From Adiantum capillus-veneris (Eukaryota > Streptophyta > Polypodiopsida > Polypodiales > Pteridaceae): 64,000 nt of DNA. The position numbers were made by a program, and so were the translations under genes. The stretch lies in the NCBI GenBank assembly GCA_014529385.2, contig CM043965.1, forward strand, positions 60,721,433-60,785,432, given 5' to 3'. Positions 62,877-64,000 of this stretch are shown piece by piece (position 1 is the stretch's first letter; each line of letters opens with the position of its first letter). The notes beneath the pieces were generated by a model, which was not told the origin of the DNA, made no database searches, and saw nothing but the letters and a program-made list of their open reading frames with translations.

Positions 62877-63596
62877 AACACTTGTGCTTTTCTTCCATAT
62901 GAAGAACCTCTACATCACAATATTTAGGAGATGAATCTAATGTGAGGCGTTGCACCGTGTGCATGGTCTTTTCTTTGCCTTGTAAAAGAGGATAATCTTT
63001 CTTGTTATGTTGGTCCGAAAGACATCTAAAACACAAATTGTGTTTCTTTGCACACTCAAAATCAACAGTGCTGAGGGACCCACGTGGAGTATCTCGTGAT
63101 TGCTTAGGCTTCTTAGCTTCTTGTGGGCATGGAGAGGTAGATTGTCTCTTATTCCTCTTGGAACGTATGAGAGATCTACCTCACCATTGGATCTTAGCCA
63201 CATTGCTCTTGGCAAAATTATTCTTAGAGTAGGGAATATTTCCTTTCCTCTCTTGGTCATCATCATATCTTTGGGCATGACTGATGGCTTCTTCCAAAGT
63301 TTTTGGATGTTTGGTCTTGACATGAAGACGATAGTCTTTGTCAAGACACCTATTAAAACCCCGTATCTTTTGGAATTCATCTAGACCTTCTAGTTTCAAA
63401 ATGATTTTCCGATACTTTGAAAGGTACTGTGTGAGAGAGAGGTTAGACATGCAGCATGCATCCCATGCTAACCAATTCTTATCTTCTTCATTGGAGTCCA
63501 AAAACTCTTTGGAGAAAGAAGCTTGAAACGCAACCCAAGACAGAGGACGAGCATCTATTGGAAATGGCATCCACCACTTATAGGCCTTGCCTTTAA
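62830..63596 (-). pseudogene. gag: Unit 7 gag, 5' part missing at the right inversion junction
   Basis: From the gag stop to the GKAYKWW region; homology ends at 63596. N-terminal gag, leader and LTR-like block are absent. Confidence 0.87.
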
Positions 63597-63597
63597 T

Positions 63598-64000
63598 TAT
63601 ATCCAGAGATTATCATTTGACCCAAAGGCACAACCTTCTAGCGCTGACGGCCCAAACTAGAAAGAAGCGGAAAACAAAAGCCAAGGCATCCCCATCTCTG
63701 CCTTGGAGAATAGAGCAGTGCATCGATTTGCTACAAAGGCTATTGGTCTAAAAAATATCCCAAGCTTGTTTTGCAAATTTCACTGAATGAATGTGAGAAG
63801 TAATGGTGCGCTTCACAGACAATGCAATGGGAAATGAACAACAAAATGCCCATAAACCTTAGCTCCATACTATTTAGCAATGTAGTGTCTCAGACTGCCA
63901 AGGGTAAGACCCATAACCTTTTCAAAGCATGGTATATGTGGCAATACCTATACTAGGCAACAAGTCTTCCACCACATGTCAATGCGCAAAACATACTCTT
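63598..64000 (+). mobile_element. Right flank: + orientation fragment of the decayed 3' region
   Basis: Matches 4023-4425 of the left + arm. It is joined to unit 7 gag with one unassigned base (T at 63597) and no clear microhomology. It continues beyond the window. Confidence 0.88.

Larger units (their letters stand above)
6640..63596 (-). mobile_element. Head-to-tail tandem array of the composite gypsy unit
   Basis: LTR-like blocks start at 8272, 16386, 26993, 32208, 40319, 48445 and 56572, giving spacings of 8114, 10607, 5215, 8111, 8126 and 8127. Between any two blocks lies one internal region in the same order on the minus strand. Copies are near-identical; most differences are single-base indels. 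Each unit shares its LTR-like block with the next, unlike independent insertions, which would each have two LTRs and a target-site duplication. Confidence 0.92.

Noticed and set aside
6640-63596. Centromere identity of the array
   Set aside because: Tandem gypsy arrays occur in centromeres, but nothing in the sequence (no CENH3 data, no known centromeric satellite recognised) supports a direct claim.
1-64000. CRISPR array, prokaryotic operon or phage
   Set aside because: The direct repeats are 8-kb retroelement units; no short repeat-spacer pattern, no bacterial gene content.

Overview
The window holds no recognisable host gene. It is a block of near-identical copies of one roughly 8.1-kb composite unit built from Ty3/gypsy (Metaviridae-type) LTR-retrotransposon parts, as expected from heterochromatin of a land plant. 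The plant assignment rests on a primer-binding-site-like motif (TGGTATCCGAGC) that differs at one base from the TGGTATCAGAGC typical of plant elements primed by initiator tRNA-Met, on the gypsy domain types, and on plant-style TATA and telo-box motifs. The species cannot be named from the sequence.

Layout. Bases 1-6587 are one copy in + orientation: reverse transcriptase (RT) remnant, spacer, older degenerate pol, decayed 2.1-kb stretch, LTR-like block, leader, 5' gag. At 6586-6639 the orientation flips, with a 51-base templated filler. Bases 6640-63596 are a head-to-tail array on the minus strand: a gag/leader stub (6640-8258), six LTR-to-LTR units (8272-16499, 16386-27106, 26993-32321, 32208-40432, 40319-48558, 48445-56685) and a seventh unit cut at 63596. 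Unit 2 carries an extra 2.49-kb partial duplication. Unit 3 lacks about 2.9 kb. At 63597 the orientation flips again, and 63598-64000 is a + strand fragment of the decayed region.

Unit anatomy, read 5' to 3' on the coding strand: LTR-like block (114 bp between TG and CA); PBS; leader of about 650 bp with an antisense tRNA-like Pol III box pair, a hairpin and a TATA motif; gag with an in-frame TAA, an in-frame TGA and a zinc knuckle lacking its last Cys; protease in the +1 frame; an RT that is intact through the catalytic FLDD but ends abruptly in the thumb; a 0.57-kb spacer with a GA microsatellite and an antisense TATA/telo-box; a second, far more decayed RT-RNase H-integrase; about 2.1 kb of unidentified decayed sequence; next LTR-like block.

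How it fits together. Every copy I could read shares the same inactivating lesions, and consecutive units share a single LTR-like block. The array therefore most likely grew by DNA-level processes (unequal exchange, LTR-LTR recombination, or re-integration of one-LTR circles) after the element had died, and not by separate retrotransposition events. Junctions with filler DNA point to end-joining repair. Private indels occur in clusters, so assembly or consensus error in this repeat must be considered as well.
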